This document shows positions 44,524 to 56,151 of a stretch of 64,000 bases of DNA, in pieces (position 1 is the stretch's first letter; every line of letters begins with the position of its first letter). A model generated the notes under the pieces. The model saw only the letters and a program-made list of their open reading frames with translations. It searched no databases and was not told the DNA's origin. The translations under genes and the position numbers were made by a program. The DNA comes from Aerococcus urinaehominis (GTDB lineage: Bacteria > Bacillota > Bacilli > Lactobacillales > Aerococcaceae), in assembly GCF_001543245.1 (NCBI RefSeq), contig NZ_CP014163.1:886387-950386 (forward strand). Direction: 5' to 3'.

Positions 44524-47500
44524 TTACAGTTCTGAACCTTCAGCATCAGCCAATGGTTCGACGGTTTCGAGCACATTATCATAGTTTGATAAGGACATAT
44601 CACCAATTTTCTTAGGTTCCATATGGCGGTAACGTGCCATACCAGTACCTGCTGGGATAATCTTACCAATAATAACATTTTCTTTAAGGCCTAATAACTC
44701 ATCACGCTTACCGCGAATAGCAGCATCAGTCAATACCTTAGTGGTTTCCTGGAAGGAAGCTGCTGACAAGAAACTATTAGTTTCTAGAGCGGCCTTAGTA
44801 ATACCCAGAAGAACTGGACGTGCAGTAGCTGGAATTTCACCTGATTTAAGGACTTCCCGGTTGGCATCAGTAAAATCACCAATATCCATTAGAGTACCCG
44901 GCAAGAGTTCTGTCGCACCAGGATCTAAGACCCTAACTTTACGTAGCATTTGTCTTACCATAACCTCGACGTGCTTGTCATTAATGTCTACCCCTTGCAT
45001 CCGATATACCTTTTGTACTTCAGACAGCATATATTTCTGAACAGATAGGGTATCAGTAATTTCTAGTAGTTCCTTAGGATCAATCGAACCTTCAGTGATT
45101 TGACCACCGCGCTCGATAGTATCACCTTCTGCCACCTTCATCCGGGCTGTATAAGGCACCTTGTACTCACGGGTATCAGTAATTCCTTTAACAGTAACAG
45201 ACTTGCTACGGTCAGCTGCATTTTCGTCAATTGAGACAACTTCGCCGGTTACCTCAGAAATAATTGCCTTACCTTTAGGATTACGAGCTTCCACAATTTC
45301 TTGGATACGCGGCAAACCTTGAGTAATATCGTCCCCGGCTACCCCACCAGTATGGAAGGTCCGCATGGTTAACTGGGTACCAGGCTCACCAATTGATTGG
45401 GCAGCGATAGTACCAACCGCCTCACCAACTTCAACCTCTTGATTGGTTGCGAGATCACGACCATAACAGTACTTACATACACCATGGCGGGTATTACATG
45501 TAAAGGCAGACCGGATGGTTACCTCTTCCACGCCAGCATCCGCAATGGCTTTAGCAGTTGCTTCATTAATCATCTCATTAGCGTTAACTAATAATTCTCC
45601 AGTTTCTGGATGACGCACCTCTTTTTGCGCATAACGACCAGTTAGGCGCTCTTCCAAGGACTCAATGACTTCATTACCATCAGTAATGGCAGCAACTGTT
45701 AAACCACGGTCGGTACCACAATCAGTTTCGCGAATAATCACATCTTGCGCCACATCAACCAGACGACGGGTCAAGTAACCTGAGTCAGCTGTCTTCAGGG
45801 CGGTATCGGTCATACCTTTACGGGCACCGTGGGTCGAAATAAACATCTCTTGTACGGATAAACCTTCCCGGAAGTTAGAGGTAATCGGTAATTCGATGAT
45901 TTTACCATTCGGGCCGGCCATCAAACCACGCATACCAGCTAGCTGGGTAAAGTTGGAAATGTTACCCCGGGCTCCTGAGTCAGACATGATAAAGAACGGG
46001 TTTTCTTGATCTAAGGTCTGCATCAGTTGCACTTGAAGTTCATCACGAACAGCATTCCAAGTCGCAATAACTTGTTCATAACGTTCATCATCAGTAATCA
46101 AACCACGACGATATTGCTTAGTAATGTTATCAACACGTTTATGACCCTGTTCAATCAACTCTTCTTTAGATTCTAAAACAGTAATATCAGCGATACCTAC
46201 TGTAATCCCAGACTTAGTTGAATATTTAAATCCAAGGTCTTTCATACGGTCAAGCATCAAGGATGTGTCAACAATCTTAGATTGTTTAAATACTTCTGCA
46301 ATAATGGCTTGCAAATATTTTTTGTTAAACGGTGATACCAATTCTTGCGCCTTGATAAAGGCAGGAATATCTTCACCATGTTCAATGAAATACTTATCTG
46401 GCGTCTTATCGGTCAAGTTGCTAGCAGTTGGCTCATTGATATATGGGAAATCAGCTGGCATAATTTCATTGAAGAAAATCTTACCAATTGTGGTCACTAA
46501 TAGCTTGTCTTTTTGGTCTTCAGTCCATGGTTTATCAGGCATGGAATTAGTCGCAATTGCTACCCGGGTATGCAATTGGGCATAGCCAGAGGCATAGGCT
46601 GTGTGGGCCTCTGAAGCAGAAGAAATTGCCATACCTTCGCCAATCACACCAGCCTCTTCCATAGTTAGATAATAGTTACCTAAAACCATATCCTGAGACG
46701 GTGTAACCACTGGCTGACCGCCCTTAGGGTTAAGGATGTGGGTAGCAGCTAGCATTAATAAACGAGCCTCTGCTTGCGCTTCTTGTCCTAACGGTACATG
46801 GACCGCCATTTGGTCTCCATCAAAGTCAGCATTATAGGCTTCACAAACTAAAGGATGCAAACGAATTGCCTTACCTTCAACCAAGACAGGCTCAAAGGCT
46901 TGAATCCCTAACCTATGGAGGGTAGGGGCCCGGTTAAGCAGAACTGGATGTTCCCGAATAACCTCTTCAAGCACACCCCAAACCTCATCATCTTGTTGCT
47001 CAATTTTACGTTTAGCATGCTTAATGTTGCTAGCTATTTCACGTCCAACCAATTCTCTAATCAAGAAAGGCTTAAAGAGTTCTAACGCCATTTCTTTAGG
47101 TAGGCCACACTGGTACATCTTAAGTGATGGACCAACAACGATAACGGAACGGCCAGAATAGTCGACCCGTTTACCTAGTAAGTTTTGACGGAAGCGTCCT
47201 TGCTTACCTTTTAGCATATGGGATAGCGATTTCAGCGGACGGTTACCAGGTCCGGTGACCGGACGACCACGACGGCCGTTATCAATCAAGGCATCAACCG
47301 CTTCTTGTAGCATACGCTTCTCGTTTTGCACAATAATATTTGGTGCATTTAGGTCTAAAAGCCGTTTCAAACGGTTATTACGGTTAATCACACGACGGTA
47401 CAGGTCATTCAGATCGGAAGTCGCAAAACGACCACCATCTAGCTGAACCATTGGCCGTAAATCGGGTGGAATAACTGGAATAACGTCCATAACCATCCAC

Positions 47501-48171
47501 TCAGGCTCATTACCAGACTTACGGAAGGCATCAAGAATATCCAGACGACGGATTGCTCGTGTCCGTTTTTGACCAGTAACAGTCTTGAGTTCTTCTTTTA
47601 ATTCAGCAACTTCACTATCTAAATCAACTTGGCCCAATAAGGTACGTAAGGCTTCCGCACCCATAGCTGCTTGGAAACGCTCGCCATATTCTAACTTGTT
47701 ATCGCGGTATTCTTTTTCTGATAGGAGCTGTTTATATTCTAACGGTGTATCCCCCGCATCTGTTACAACATAAGAGGCAAAGTAAATGACCTCTTCTAGT
47801 GAACGTGGGCTCATATCTAGAATCAAGCCCATCCGAGAAGGGATACCCTTAAAATACCAGATATGAGTTACTGGAGCAGCCAATTCGATATGGCCTAAGC
47901 GCTCCCGACGTACTTTAGAACGAGTGACCTCAACACCACAACGGTCACAGATAACACCCGCATAGCGGATACGCTTGTACTTACCACAAGCACATTCCCA
48001 GTCCTTAGAAGGACCGAAAATGCGCTCACAGAACAAACCGTCTTTTTCCGGTTTTAAAGTACGGTAGTTAATGGTTTCAGGTTTTTTAACCTCACCATAA
48101 GACCAAGAACGAATCTTGTCTGGTGACGCTAAACCGATTTTCATACTTTCAAATTTATTTACATCTACCAA
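44524..48171 (-). CDS. rpoC: DNA-directed RNA polymerase subunit beta'
   Basis: Catalytic large subunit, 1215 residues. The Mg2+-binding [12 protein letters not shown] (about residues 449-460), the zinc site with [20 protein letters not shown] (about 60-79) and the second zinc cluster [13 protein letters not shown] (about 890-905) are present. The bridge helix and trigger loop regions read as normal ([19 protein letters not shown], cited in part). TTG start behind GGGAGG. It lies 31 bases after rpoB. The Gram-positive lineage's lack of the large insert in RpoC fits the length. Confidence 0.97.
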   Translation of the reverse strand: MVDVNKFESMKIGLASPDKIRSWSYGEVKKPETINYRTLKPEKDGLFCERIFGPSKDWECACGKYKRIRYAGVICDRCGVEVTRSKVRRERLGHIELAAPVTHIWYFKGIPSRMGLILDMSPRSLEEVIYFASYVVTDAGDTPLEYKQLLSEKEYRDNKLEYGERFQAAMGAEALRTLLGQVDLDSEVAELKEELKTVTGQKRTRAIRRLDILDAFRKSGNEPEWMVMDVIPVIPPDLRPMVQLDGGRFATSDLNDLYRRVINRNNRLKRLLDLNAPNIIVQNEKRMLQEAVDALIDNGRRGRPVTGPGNRPLKSLSHMLKGKQGRFRQNLLGKRVDYSGRSVIVVGPSLKMYQCGLPKEMALELFKPFLIRELVGREIASNIKHAKRKIEQQDDEVWGVLEEVIREHPVLLNRAPTLHRLGIQAFEPVLVEGKAIRLHPLVCEAYNADFDGDQMAVHVPLGQEAQAEARLLMLAATHILNPKGGQPVVTPSQDMVLGNYYLTMEEAGVIGEGMAISSASEAHTAYASGYAQLHTRVAIATNSMPDKPWTEDQKDKLLVTTIGKIFFNEIMPADFPYINEPTASNLTDKTPDKYFIEHGEDIPAFIKAQELVSPFNKKYLQAIIAEVFKQSKIVDTSLMLDRMKDLGFKYSTKSGITVGIADITVLESKEELIEQGHKRVDNITKQYRRGLITDDERYEQVIATWNAVRDELQVQLMQTLDQENPFFIMSDSGARGNISNFTQLAGMRGLMAGPNGKIIELPITSNFREGLSVQEMFISTHGARKGMTDTALKTADSGYLTRRLVDVAQDVIIRETDCGTDRGLTVAAITDGNEVIESLEERLTGRYAQKEVRHPETGELLVNANEMINEATAKAIADAGVEEVTIRSAFTCNTRHGVCKYCYGRDLATNQEVEVGEAVGTIAAQSIGEPGTQLTMRTFHTGGVAGDDITQGLPRIQEIVEARNPKGKAIISEVTGEVVSIDENAADRSKSVTVKGITDTREYKVPYTARMKVAEGDTIERGGQITEGSIDPKELLEITDTLSVQKYMLSEVQKVYRMQGVDINDKHVEVMVRQMLRKVRVLDPGATELLPGTLMDIGDFTDANREVLKSGEIPATARPVLLGITKAALETNSFLSAASFQETTKVLTDAAIRGKRDELLGLKENVIIGKIIPAGTGMARYRHMEPKKIGDMSLSNYDNVLETVEPLADAEGSEL

Positions 48172-48202
48172 GGGGCAAACCTCCCTTTTTTAATCGCCCA
48201 GA

Positions 48203-51200
48203 CTATTCATTGACTTGACGATCTTCGGCAACAACATCAGGATTGTTATCGCTCGTTTGGTCGTCAGCTTCCTTATTCTCTTCTTGTGCACTCTGTGGTT
48301 TAGGGAAACCTGGTAGGTCTTCATCCATATCGCGCAAATCAATTTCTTGATCAGCCGCATCTAAAACCTTGATATCTAAACCTAAAGATTGTAGCTCTTT
48401 AATCAAGACGCGGAAGGACTCAGGTACACCTGGCTTAGGTATAGAGTCACCCTTAACAATGGCTTCGTAGGTGTTAACCCGTCCGACAACATCGTCAGAC
48501 TTGTAGGTTAAGATTTCTTGTAGAGTATAGGCTGCACCATATGCCTCTAACGCCCAAACTTCCATCTCACCAAAACGTTGGCCACCAAATTGTGCCTTAC
48601 CACCCAATGGTTGTTGGGTAACTAATGAGTAAGGACCAATTGAGCGGGCGTGAAGTTTGTCATCAACCATGTGAGATAGTTTCAGGTAGTACATGACACC
48701 AACTGAAACTCGGTTATCAAACGGCTCACCAGTACGACCATCATAAAGAATAGTCTTGGCATCGCTAGCCATACCGGCTTCTTTAACAGTTTCCCAAACA
48801 TCATCCTCACCAGCACCATCAAATACTGGCGTAGCAATGTGAATGCCCATCCGCCGAGCTGCCATACCTAGATGAAGCTCTAATACCTGACCAATGTTCA
48901 TCCGTGATGGCACCCCTAGTGGGTTAAGCATAATATCGACTGGGGTACCGTCAGGCATATACGGCATATCTTCAACTGGTAATACAAGAGAAACAACCCC
49001 CTTGTTACCATGACGACCAGCCATCTTATCCCCAACTTGAATCTTACGTTTTTGGATAATATAAACACGCACTAGCATAGAAACGCCTGGTGCTAATTCA
49101 TCACCATTATCACGTAGGAAGACCTTCACATCGTGGACAATACCGCCACCACCGTGAGGGACACGCAATGAGGTATCACGAACTTCACGCGCTTTTTCAC
49201 CAAAAATAGCGTGCAGTAGGTGTTCCTCAGCTGATAACTCAGTTACCCCCTTAGGTGTTACTTTACCAACTAGGATATCGCCATCCTTAACTTCGGCACC
49301 AATTCGGATAATACCTCGCTCGTCCAAGTTGCGTAAGGCATCCTCACCAACGTTAGGAATTTCCCGAGTGATTTCTTCTGGGCCTAACTTAGTATCACGT
49401 GCATCTGACTCTAACTCATCGATATGAATAGAAGTATAGACGTCGTCTTTTACTAGGCGCTCAGAAATAATTACCGCATCTTCATAGTTGTAACCATCCC
49501 AGGTCATAAAGGCGATCAGTGGGTTTTGACCCAGGGCCATTTCCCCTTTTTCCATTGATGGGCCATCGGCTAGGATATCGCCAGCCTCAACCTGGTCCCC
49601 TGTATGAACCAAAGGCGTTTGATTGTAGCTAGTTGATGAGTTTGACCGGTGGTATTTAATCAGTTCATAGCGGTCTAGGGCACCATCTTCAGCCCGAACA
49701 CGAATTTCGTTGGCATCAACATACTCTACTTTACCAGTTGTTTTTGATACAACAGCGGCGCCTGAATCGTGGGCAGCTGGATATTCCATACCAGTACCAA
49801 TTAGTGGTGCCTGTGGTTTTAAAAGTGGTACAGCTTGCCGCTGCATGTTAGCACCCATCAAGGCTCGGTTAGAGTCATCGTTTTCTAAGAACGGAATACA
49901 AGCAGTCGCTACAGCTACTACCTGCTTAGGTGAAACGTCCATATAATCTACCCGCTCAGGAGCTACTTCAATATTCTCCTCAACATAACGGGCCATGACT
50001 AAGTCTTCTTTAAAACTACCGTCTTCATTTAATGGCGCATTACCCTGAGCGATTACAAAGTTATCTTCTTCATCGGCGGTTAGGTAATCAATCTTGTCAG
50101 TCACCTGGTGAGTATCCCAATCGACCCGACGGTAAGGGGTCTCAATAAAACCAAAGCGGTTAATCTTAGCATAGGTAGATAGGGAGTTAATTAGACCGAT
50201 ATTCGGACCTTCAGGCGTTTCAATTGGGCACATCCGGCCATAGTGAGAATAGTGCACGTCACGAACTTCGTAACCAGCCCGGTCCCGGGTTAAACCACCA
50301 GGTCCCAAGGCAGATAAACGCCGTTTATGGGTCAATTCGCCCAATGGGTTGGTCTGGACCATAAATTGTGAGAGCTGTGAAGAACCAAAGAACTCTTTTA
50401 TAGCTGCTACTACCGGGCGAATATTAATTAACTGTTGCGGAGTTACTGTATCAACATCTTGAATAGACATCCGCTCTCTAACCACCCGCTCCATCCGGCT
50501 TAAACCGATACGGAATTGGTTTTGTAATAACTCACCAACCGAACGAATACGACGGTTACCCAAGTGGTCGATATCGTCAACTTTACCTAGCCCTTCATAC
50601 AGGTTAAGGAAGTATGATAGTGAGGCTAACACATCGGCAACAGTCAAGGCCTTAACGTCGTCAGCTGGGTTACCATTACCGACAACATTAACAACACGCT
50701 CACGCTCAGGATCAGTATTTGAATATACCTTAACAATCTGTAAGTCAATTGGATCCGCAATCACCGCATCATCATTAGGATAAACTGTCGTCATATTCAA
50801 ACCATTATCAAGCAATGGTCCCAATTCATCCATAACTTCTCGGGTAATTTCAGTCCCTTTTTCAAAGAGAATTTCACCTGTTTCAGGATCAACTAGGTTT
50901 TCTGCCAGAGTCTGGTTATAGAGACGGGTCTTGAGATCTAGTTTCTTGTTAATCTTATAACGTCCAACATAGGCTAAGTCATAGCGACGTGGATCGAAGA
51001 AACGTGCAATTAAGAGATTACGTGAGGACTCAGCTGTCTTCGGTTCACCTGGACGTAGACGTTCATAAATATCCTTGAGCGACTCTTCAGTCCGGCTATC
51101 AGAAGGATTCTTGTGGACATCCTTCTCTAAGGTTAAATCAAGGGTCTCACTTTGACCGAATAACTCTTTGATTTGGTCATCTGAACCAAAACCTAGGGCT

Positions 51201-51790
51201 CGCATCAATACTGACATTGCAATTTTACGCGTCCGATCAATACGTACATAGGAAATGTGCTTAGCGTCTGTTTCCATTTCTAACCAAGCACCACGGTTAG
51301 GAATAACTGTTGATCCATAAGTCAATCGGCCATTCTTGTCTACCTTGTCGTTGAAATATACACCTGGTGACCGCACCAATTGCGATACGATAACCCGTTC
51401 TGAACCGTTGATAATAAAGGTACCTGAATCCGTCATCAATGGAAAATCACCAAAGAAGATTTCTTGGTCCTTAATTTCACCAGTCTCATTATTGATTAAA
51501 CGTAGTTTGACATAGATAGGCGCTGAGTAGTTGGTATCTTGGGTTCTCGCTTCAGCGACACTATATTTTGGTTCATGCAGTTGATAATCTGTAAATTCCA
51601 AAGATAGCTTACCAGCATGGTCTTCGATTGGCGAAATGTCCTTAAACATTTCTTTTAGACCCTCATCTAGGAACCATTGGTATGATTTGGTTTGAATTTC
51701 AATTAAATTTGGTAGCTCCAAGACCTCGTTAATTTTTGAAAACGAACGACGAACTCGGTGTTTCCCATATTTGACATTATGTCCAGCCAT
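48203..51790 (-). CDS. rpoB: DNA-directed RNA polymerase subunit beta (Val at D516)
   Basis: Second large subunit, 1195 residues. All core segments are present, including [18 protein letters not shown] and the GNKGVVS loop, and it carries a short acidic Gram-positive tail. In the rifampicin cluster I ([13 protein letters not shown], about residues 470-482) the residue equal to E. coli D516 is Val478, codon GTC (plus 50357-50359); Asp (GAC) is near-universal. H526 and S531 equivalents are wild type ([10 protein letters not shown]). Start ATG 51790 after AAGGGGTGG; the GTG at 51820 is less likely. It has its own promoter and leader. Confidence 0.97.
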   Translation of the reverse strand: MAGHNVKYGKHRVRRSFSKINEVLELPNLIEIQTKSYQWFLDEGLKEMFKDISPIEDHAGKLSLEFTDYQLHEPKYSVAEARTQDTNYSAPIYVKLRLINNETGEIKDQEIFFGDFPLMTDSGTFIINGSERVIVSQLVRSPGVYFNDKVDKNGRLTYGSTVIPNRGAWLEMETDAKHISYVRIDRTRKIAMSVLMRALGFGSDDQIKELFGQSETLDLTLEKDVHKNPSDSRTEESLKDIYERLRPGEPKTAESSRNLLIARFFDPRRYDLAYVGRYKINKKLDLKTRLYNQTLAENLVDPETGEILFEKGTEITREVMDELGPLLDNGLNMTTVYPNDDAVIADPIDLQIVKVYSNTDPERERVVNVVGNGNPADDVKALTVADVLASLSYFLNLYEGLGKVDDIDHLGNRRIRSVGELLQNQFRIGLSRMERVVRERMSIQDVDTVTPQQLINIRPVVAAIKEFFGSSQLSQFMVQTNPLGELTHKRRLSALGPGGLTRDRAGYEVRDVHYSHYGRMCPIETPEGPNIGLINSLSTYAKINRFGFIETPYRRVDWDTHQVTDKIDYLTADEEDNFVIAQGNAPLNEDGSFKEDLVMARYVEENIEVAPERVDYMDVSPKQVVAVATACIPFLENDDSNRALMGANMQRQAVPLLKPQAPLIGTGMEYPAAHDSGAAVVSKTTGKVEYVDANEIRVRAEDGALDRYELIKYHRSNSSTSYNQTPLVHTGDQVEAGDILADGPSMEKGEMALGQNPLIAFMTWDGYNYEDAVIISERLVKDDVYTSIHIDELESDARDTKLGPEEITREIPNVGEDALRNLDERGIIRIGAEVKDGDILVGKVTPKGVTELSAEEHLLHAIFGEKAREVRDTSLRVPHGGGGIVHDVKVFLRDNGDELAPGVSMLVRVYIIQKRKIQVGDKMAGRHGNKGVVSLVLPVEDMPYMPDGTPVDIMLNPLGVPSRMNIGQVLELHLGMAARRMGIHIATPVFDGAGEDDVWETVKEAGMASDAKTILYDGRTGEPFDNRVSVGVMYYLKLSHMVDDKLHARSIGPYSLVTQQPLGGKAQFGGQRFGEMEVWALEAYGAAYTLQEILTYKSDDVVGRVNTYEAIVKGDSIPKPGVPESFRVLIKELQSLGLDIKVLDAADQEIDLRDMDEDLPGFPKPQSAQEENKEADDQTSDNNPDVVAEDRQVNE

Positions 51791-51903
51791 AAAAGTTGTC
51801 CACCCCTTAATGATTAGCACTTACTTATGATACTAACAGCTGAGAAAATATTAAGATTATATTAAGAAATCTTAACTTTGGTAATTTTACCCTATTTTTG
51901 GGC

Positions 51904-51951
51904 AAAAAAATAACAAAAGAATCCATAGCTTTTGCCATATTTCTTTTGTTT
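51904..51951 (-). promoter_or_regulatory. Attenuator-like hairpin in rpoB leader
   Basis: On the minus strand AACAAAAGAA (plus 51941-51950) pairs with TTCTTTTGTT (51912-51921) across a 19-base loop that can form inner pairs, followed by ATTTTTTTG. This is a terminator-like shape within the rpoB 5' leader (about 235 bases), so premature termination may tune rpoBC. It could also be a weak remnant. Confidence 0.55.
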
Positions 51952-52025
51952 TACCAGATGGAATCGCGACCGGACAATATTTCGGCGCTTTCCAATAAAA
52001 TTTTAGTTATTCTCAATCATTTTTA

Positions 52026-52054
52026 ATTATAGCAAGATTAACCCCTTTGGTCAA
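52026..52054 (-). promoter_or_regulatory. Sigma-A promoter of rpoBC
   Basis: Minus-strand TTGACC (plus 52049-52054), 17-base spacer, TATAAT (52026-52031). It lies just after the opuA terminator and about 235 bases before the rpoB ATG, so rpoBC are transcribed apart from the ribosomal protein genes. Confidence 0.88.
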
Positions 52055-52064
52055 GGCTTAACTA

Positions 52065-52100
52065 TAAAAAAAGAAGCCATGACCTGTGCCACAGCTTCTA
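52065..52100 (-). terminator. Terminator of the opuA operon
   Basis: Minus-strand AGAAGC...GCTTCT hairpin (52072-52099) with additional inner TGTG/CATG region and a following T-run (A-run 52066-52072). It sits between the opuAC stop and the rpoB promoter. Confidence 0.75.
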
Positions 52101-52125
52101 TATACTAAAACATTAATCATTTAGC

Positions 52126-53004
52126 TTATTCAGCTAACCATTCAGCAACCTTATCCGGGTGATTATCTACCCATTCAGCCGCCGCTTCTTGAGGTGACTG
52201 CCCATCAGAAACAGCTAACATCACTTGCTCCATATCTTCTAACGTCCAGTTAAATTGGTCAAGAATTTGGTAAAGACGCGGTTGGTCTTCTTTTAGCCCC
52301 TGCCTTACCATAGTGTTAATTGTTTCTTCACCACCATAAACGCCTTCGGGATCTGCCAAGTACTTCAGGTCGTAGGCTTGAAATTTCCAATGCGGTGACC
52401 AGCCGGTAACGACAATCTCTTCTTCGTTATCAATGGCTTGACCTAAAGCAGTCGTCATAGCACCTGATGAGGAAGATTGTAAGTCCCAATTGGCTAGATT
52501 GGGATAACTAGCTAGGGCTTCTTCTGTAGCCATCATTACCCCAGCTCCTGGCTCAATACCAGTAATGACAGAGCCAGCTTGGTTGCTTAAGTCAGCAATG
52601 GAGTCAACGTCCATGTAGCTAGGCACAACCATACCAATTTTAGCCCCTTTTAGGTTCGGACCCAAGTCTTCCATTTGATCACCATACTGGTCAAATTGGG
52701 GGCCGTGGGTTTGGGGTAACCAGGCACCAACCATGGCATCTGCTTCTCCAGAAGCTACGGCTGACCACATAATCGCATTATCTAGCGGCGTAATAGTGAC
52801 ATCATAACCTTCACGACGTAAAACTTCGGCGATAACATTGGTAGAAGCCACTTCCGTATCCCATTCTACGTAGGACAGGGTAACAGACTCGCCATTCCCT
52901 TGTCCCTGGCTAGCTTGGAATAAAGATGATTTAAAAGCATCCTCGCTACCTAGTGTTAAAACCAATCCTAGGATGGCCAAGAGGCCGAGTAGTATTTTTT
53001 TCAT
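52126..53004 (-). CDS. opuAC: Glycine betaine substrate-binding protein (no lipobox)
   Basis: Binding component of a compatible-solute ABC transporter, 292 residues. The aromatic residues of the betaine cage can be placed in AIMWSAVASGEADAM (about residues 77-91), GAWLPQTHGPQ and VTGWSPHWKFQAYDLKYL (about 199-216). The N-terminus is a hydrophobic segment (KKILLGLLAILGLVLTLG) without the Cys expected in a Gram-positive lipoprotein, so it must be held by an uncleaved helix or released. It lies 11 bases after the permease gene. Confidence 0.92.
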   Translation of the reverse strand: MKKILLGLLAILGLVLTLGSEDAFKSSLFQASQGQGNGESVTLSYVEWDTEVASTNVIAEVLRREGYDVTITPLDNAIMWSAVASGEADAMVGAWLPQTHGPQFDQYGDQMEDLGPNLKGAKIGMVVPSYMDVDSIADLSNQAGSVITGIEPGAGVMMATEEALASYPNLANWDLQSSSSGAMTTALGQAIDNEEEIVVTGWSPHWKFQAYDLKYLADPEGVYGGEETINTMVRQGLKEDQPRLYQILDQFNWTLEDMEQVMLAVSDGQSPQEAAAEWVDNHPDKVAEWLAE

Positions 53005-53015
53005 TTAAGGACCTC

Positions 53016-53873
53016 CTATCGACGACTATCTTCAGTGGCAAAATTGGTAATGCGGTCAATAATAATGGCTAGGACCACAATACCTAAACCAGCAACAAAT
53101 CCAGTACCCACTTGGGCTCTTTGTAGAGAAGATAAAACAATTCGACCCAAACCTGGTGCACCAATCATTGAACCGGTAACTACCATTGATAGAGCTAGCA
53201 TAACTGTTTGGTTAATCCCTGCCATAATTGTCGACTTGGCTAGGGGCAATTCTACTTTAAAAAGTTTTTGAGAACCAGTTGAACCAAAAGCCTCAGCCGC
53301 TTCATCCAATTCTACTGGTACCTGGCGAATGCCCAGGTTGGTCATACGGACTGTTGGTGGTAGGGCAAAAATTACCGAGGCAAAAACGCCGGGTACTGTA
53401 CCAATGCCAAAAAAGGCAACCGCTGGAATCAAATAAACAAAAGCAGGCATTGTCTGCATGAAGTCTAGCACCGGCTTGATAATCGCATCAGCAATATCAG
53501 ATTTGGATGCTAGAATACCTAGGGGCACACCAATAATAATTGATACCAAACTGGATACCAAAACTAGGGTGACCGTATCAATCAATTCCGGCCATAAGCC
53601 CTGGTTCAAGACGTAGCCCAAACCGATTAAGACAAAGACAGGGAGCGACCAACGTTTATTTGATACAAAGTAGGCGATCACCGCCAAAGCCAGGATAAAA
53701 ATAGCTGGCGGAATCATCATCAGGATGCTGGTCAAGCCATCCATAACACTGGCACCCAGGCTCTGTAGGATATCAAAAAGACCAGCAAAAGTATCAGTCA
53801 TCCAAGCTGTCGCTTGCTCCACCCAGTTGGCAACTGGCAACTGGCTAATTGCTAATAAGTTGAAATTAAGCAT
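53016..53873 (-). CDS. opuAB: Glycine betaine ABC transporter permease
   Basis: Permease of 285 residues with about seven membrane helices and the EAA loop ([26 protein letters not shown]; residues about 180-205, cited in part). Of the OpuAB/ProW type. It overlaps the ATPase gene by 8 bases and precedes the binding protein, so the three form one operon, as B. subtilis opuAA-AB-AC. In Lactococcus the binding domain is fused to this subunit; here it is separate. Confidence 0.93.
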   Translation of the reverse strand: MLNFNLLAISQLPVANWVEQATAWMTDTFAGLFDILQSLGASVMDGLTSILMMIPPAIFILALAVIAYFVSNKRWSLPVFVLIGLGYVLNQGLWPELIDTVTLVLVSSLVSIIIGVPLGILASKSDIADAIIKPVLDFMQTMPAFVYLIPAVAFFGIGTVPGVFASVIFALPPTVRMTNLGIRQVPVELDEAAEAFGSTGSQKLFKVELPLAKSTIMAGINQTVMLALSMVVTGSMIGAPGLGRIVLSSLQRAQVGTGFVAGLGIVVLAIIIDRITNFATEDSRR

Positions 53874-55095
53874 TTACTTCCTCCTCTGAATTTTCATTAG
53901 ATGACAAGAGGTCGATAACCATACGACGATTAATAATCCCTAACCACTTACCATTTTCATCGACTACTGATACTGGTAGGTTGGCGCCTGTAAGTGCATC
54001 AAAAGTTTCTTTAATTGTCGCATCTGGTGCTATGATTGGCGCATCAGTATGTAAGATATCCTCTAAGTTTAAAGGTTCGCCTGTTTGTGACTTCCTTTGA
54101 ATGTAGGCTAGAGCCTCACTATCTGTGACATAGCCACGCATGGCCCGGTCATTATCAGTCACCATAATCCGAGAGATATCTTCATCTTGCATGCGACGTA
54201 GGGCCACCCGCACACCATCCCGGCTCATATTGACCGTATATTCAGGACGTTTCATGGCATTCTCGGCAGTAATCACCTTAGAGCGGTCAACATTCTCAAC
54301 AAATTTCTCAACATAATCATTAGCTGGATTAGTCAAGATCTCTTCACCCGTACCAATCTGTACCACTTCACCATGGCGCATCAGGGCAATCCGATCACCA
54401 ATGCGTAAGGCTTCATCAAGGTCATGGGTAATAAAAACGATGGTTTTATTAACCCGCTCTTGTAATTCAACTAATTCATCTTGCATATCGCGGCGGATTA
54501 ACGGATCTAAAGCCGAGAAGGCCTCGTCCATTAAAAGGATTTCTGGATCATTGGCCAAGGCGCGTGCCAAACCAACACGTTGTTGCATCCCCCCTGACAG
54601 TTGGTCAGGATACTGGTCCTTATAACTTAGTAGTCCAGCATTATCTAAGGCTTTCTCTGCCTTGGCTTGGCGCTCAGCCTTATCAACGCCCTGAACAGCT
54701 AAGCCATATTCAGTATTCTCCAAAATCGTCATATGCGGGAAAAGGCCAAAGTTTTGGAATACCATGGAAACTTTCTTACGGCGTACCTCGCGTAATTCCG
54801 ATTCAGAAATTTTTGTTAAGTCAGCCCCATCAATTTCAACTGAACCAGACGTCGGTTCAATCAGGCGGTTAATCATCCGCAGTAAAGTAGACTTACCCGA
54901 TCCAGATAGCCCCATAATGACAAAAGTTTCGCCTTCGCGAATATCCATAGAAGCATTGTCAACCCCTACAGTTGCGCCGGTTGCTTTTACAATTTCTTCT
55001 TTTGATTTTCCTTCAGCTAGCATTTTTTTGGCCCGGTCAACCTGACCCCGCGAGCCATAGATTTTAGTTAGATTAGAAATCTTAACTGAACTCAT
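53866..55095 (-). CDS. opuAA: Glycine betaine ABC transporter ATPase with CBS domains
   Basis: ATP-binding subunit of 409 residues. Walker A is GLSGSGKST (about residues 59-67), signature [15 protein letters not shown] (about 165-179), Walker [13 protein letters not shown] (about 184-195). A pair of CBS domains fills about 275-400, and the tail [12 protein letters not shown] is acidic. In L. lactis OpuA CBS domains and an anionic tail sense ionic strength, so similar osmotic gating is likely. First gene of the operon, ATG start. Confidence 0.95.
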   Translation of the reverse strand: MSSVKISNLTKIYGSRGQVDRAKKMLAEGKSKEEIVKATGATVGVDNASMDIREGETFVIMGLSGSGKSTLLRMINRLIEPTSGSVEIDGADLTKISESELREVRRKKVSMVFQNFGLFPHMTILENTEYGLAVQGVDKAERQAKAEKALDNAGLLSYKDQYPDQLSGGMQQRVGLARALANDPEILLMDEAFSALDPLIRRDMQDELVELQERVNKTIVFITHDLDEALRIGDRIALMRHGEVVQIGTGEEILTNPANDYVEKFVENVDRSKVITAENAMKRPEYTVNMSRDGVRVALRRMQDEDISRIMVTDNDRAMRGYVTDSEALAYIQRKSQTGEPLNLEDILHTDAPIIAPDATIKETFDALTGANLPVSVVDENGKWLGIINRRMVIDLLSSNENSEEEVNA

Positions 55096-55418
55096 AAGTT
55101 AATAATGCCTCCTATTTCATTTTTGGTTTATTGCATAAACATCACTTTTATCACCCTAACAAATCCAGCAAACCATTTCAAAAGAGACAGGCTTAGCTGG
55201 CTCTTTTTTTTCTGAAATCTACTCTTTTTCTTTTAAATTTTTTCAAACCAATTACTTAACTAAAAGTAATGGAAACCCTTGCAATTTGAGCAAATAAAAA
55301 GTACAATACCTTGCCGATATTGTACTTTTTCACAATCTAATCTATATTAACATATGCAAGAAAGGCTTGCATATATTGATAGAGATCATTTGTTAAATAA
55401 TATAGTTTCACAAACTAT
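55096..55418. other. Gene-free stretch upstream of opuAA
   Basis: 323 bases without a gene. It holds the rsmC terminator (55296-55330), a hairpin-plus-T-run on the plus strand at about 55182-55211 (GAGACAG/CTGGCTC, one mismatch) with no gene reading into it, and the likely promoter region of opuA, for which I see no convincing hexamers. Confidence 0.5.
55296..55330 (-). terminator. Terminator downstream of the rsmC-like gene
   Basis: Arms AAAAAGTACAATA and TATTGTACTTTTT (13 bp, perfect, 9-base loop) with U-tract in the minus direction; about 90 bases past the methyltransferase stop codon. Confidence 0.75.
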
Positions 55419-56027
55419 CTAGCTTTTGACAGCTGATAAAATCCAATAACCCTTGCGTCTTTCTAGCTCAGTCACATTGCCAAAAACTTCTGCCATTTTC
55501 TTTTGTGCAGAAGGGGCTCCTTGTTTCTTTTGAATGACTACCAGCAAACGACCACCAATTTTAAGATGATCATAGGCACCTGCTAAAATCTGGTGAACAA
55601 CAGCCTTGCCAGCCCGTATGGGGGGATTAGAGACAATTAAGTCAAAGTCTTGGTCGGTGACTTGGTCATAAGTATTTGATGAATAAATATGCAAGTCTCT
55701 AAGACCGTTAATTTGCGCATTTTGTTGGGCAAGTCCTAAGGCACGTTCATTAACATCCACCATATGGACTTGGTCGCTAGTCGCTAAATGACTGGCTAAT
55801 ATTATGCCAATGGGACCATAACCACAGCCCACATCTAATATTTTAGGGGCCAATAGCTTTTGGTCGATAATGGTTTCAATTAATACCCGCGAACCAAAAT
55901 CTAAGCCAGTCTTAAAAAAAACCCCATGATCGGTATAAAATTGGTAATCGCGACCTAGGACATGAACAGGATGGGCTTGGACATCATGGGCTAGGTCCTG
56001 ATTATTTTCAAAATATTGTTTACTCAT
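55419..56027 (-). CDS. RsmC-like class I SAM methyltransferase (YbxB)
   Basis: A 202-residue methyltransferase of the YbxB/RsmC group. SAM motif I is ILDVGCGYGPIGIILA (about residues 63-78), then the acidic MVDVNERALGLA, and motif IV is IVSNPPIRAGK (about 128-138), matching N2-guanine methyltransferases. In E. coli RsmC methylates G1207 of 16S rRNA; the Gram-positive target is not certain. YbxB normally stands between rplL and rpoB; here it is apart from both, but the gross order rplL-(psiE)-ybxB-(opuA)-rpoB is still seen. Confidence 0.85.
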   Translation of the reverse strand: MSKQYFENNQDLAHDVQAHPVHVLGRDYQFYTDHGVFFKTGLDFGSRVLIETIIDQKLLAPKILDVGCGYGPIGIILASHLATSDQVHMVDVNERALGLAQQNAQINGLRDLHIYSSNTYDQVTDQDFDLIVSNPPIRAGKAVVHQILAGAYDHLKIGGRLLVVIQKKQGAPSAQKKMAEVFGNVTELERRKGYWILSAVKS

Positions 56028-56151
56028 TTTAAGACTCCCTTATCAATCTTTTACTCCTAGTTTAGATAAATGGCTTAAGGCCGGCAAGCAAAAATTTCCT
56101 TGTTCCTACTTTTATAGTAGAATATAGGCTAGAAAGATTGGAGGCTTGCTT

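Noticed and set aside
55182-55211. Hairpin and T-run on the plus strand upstream of opuAA
   Set aside because: No plus-strand gene precedes it, and the stem has a mismatch; probably a chance or remnant terminator.
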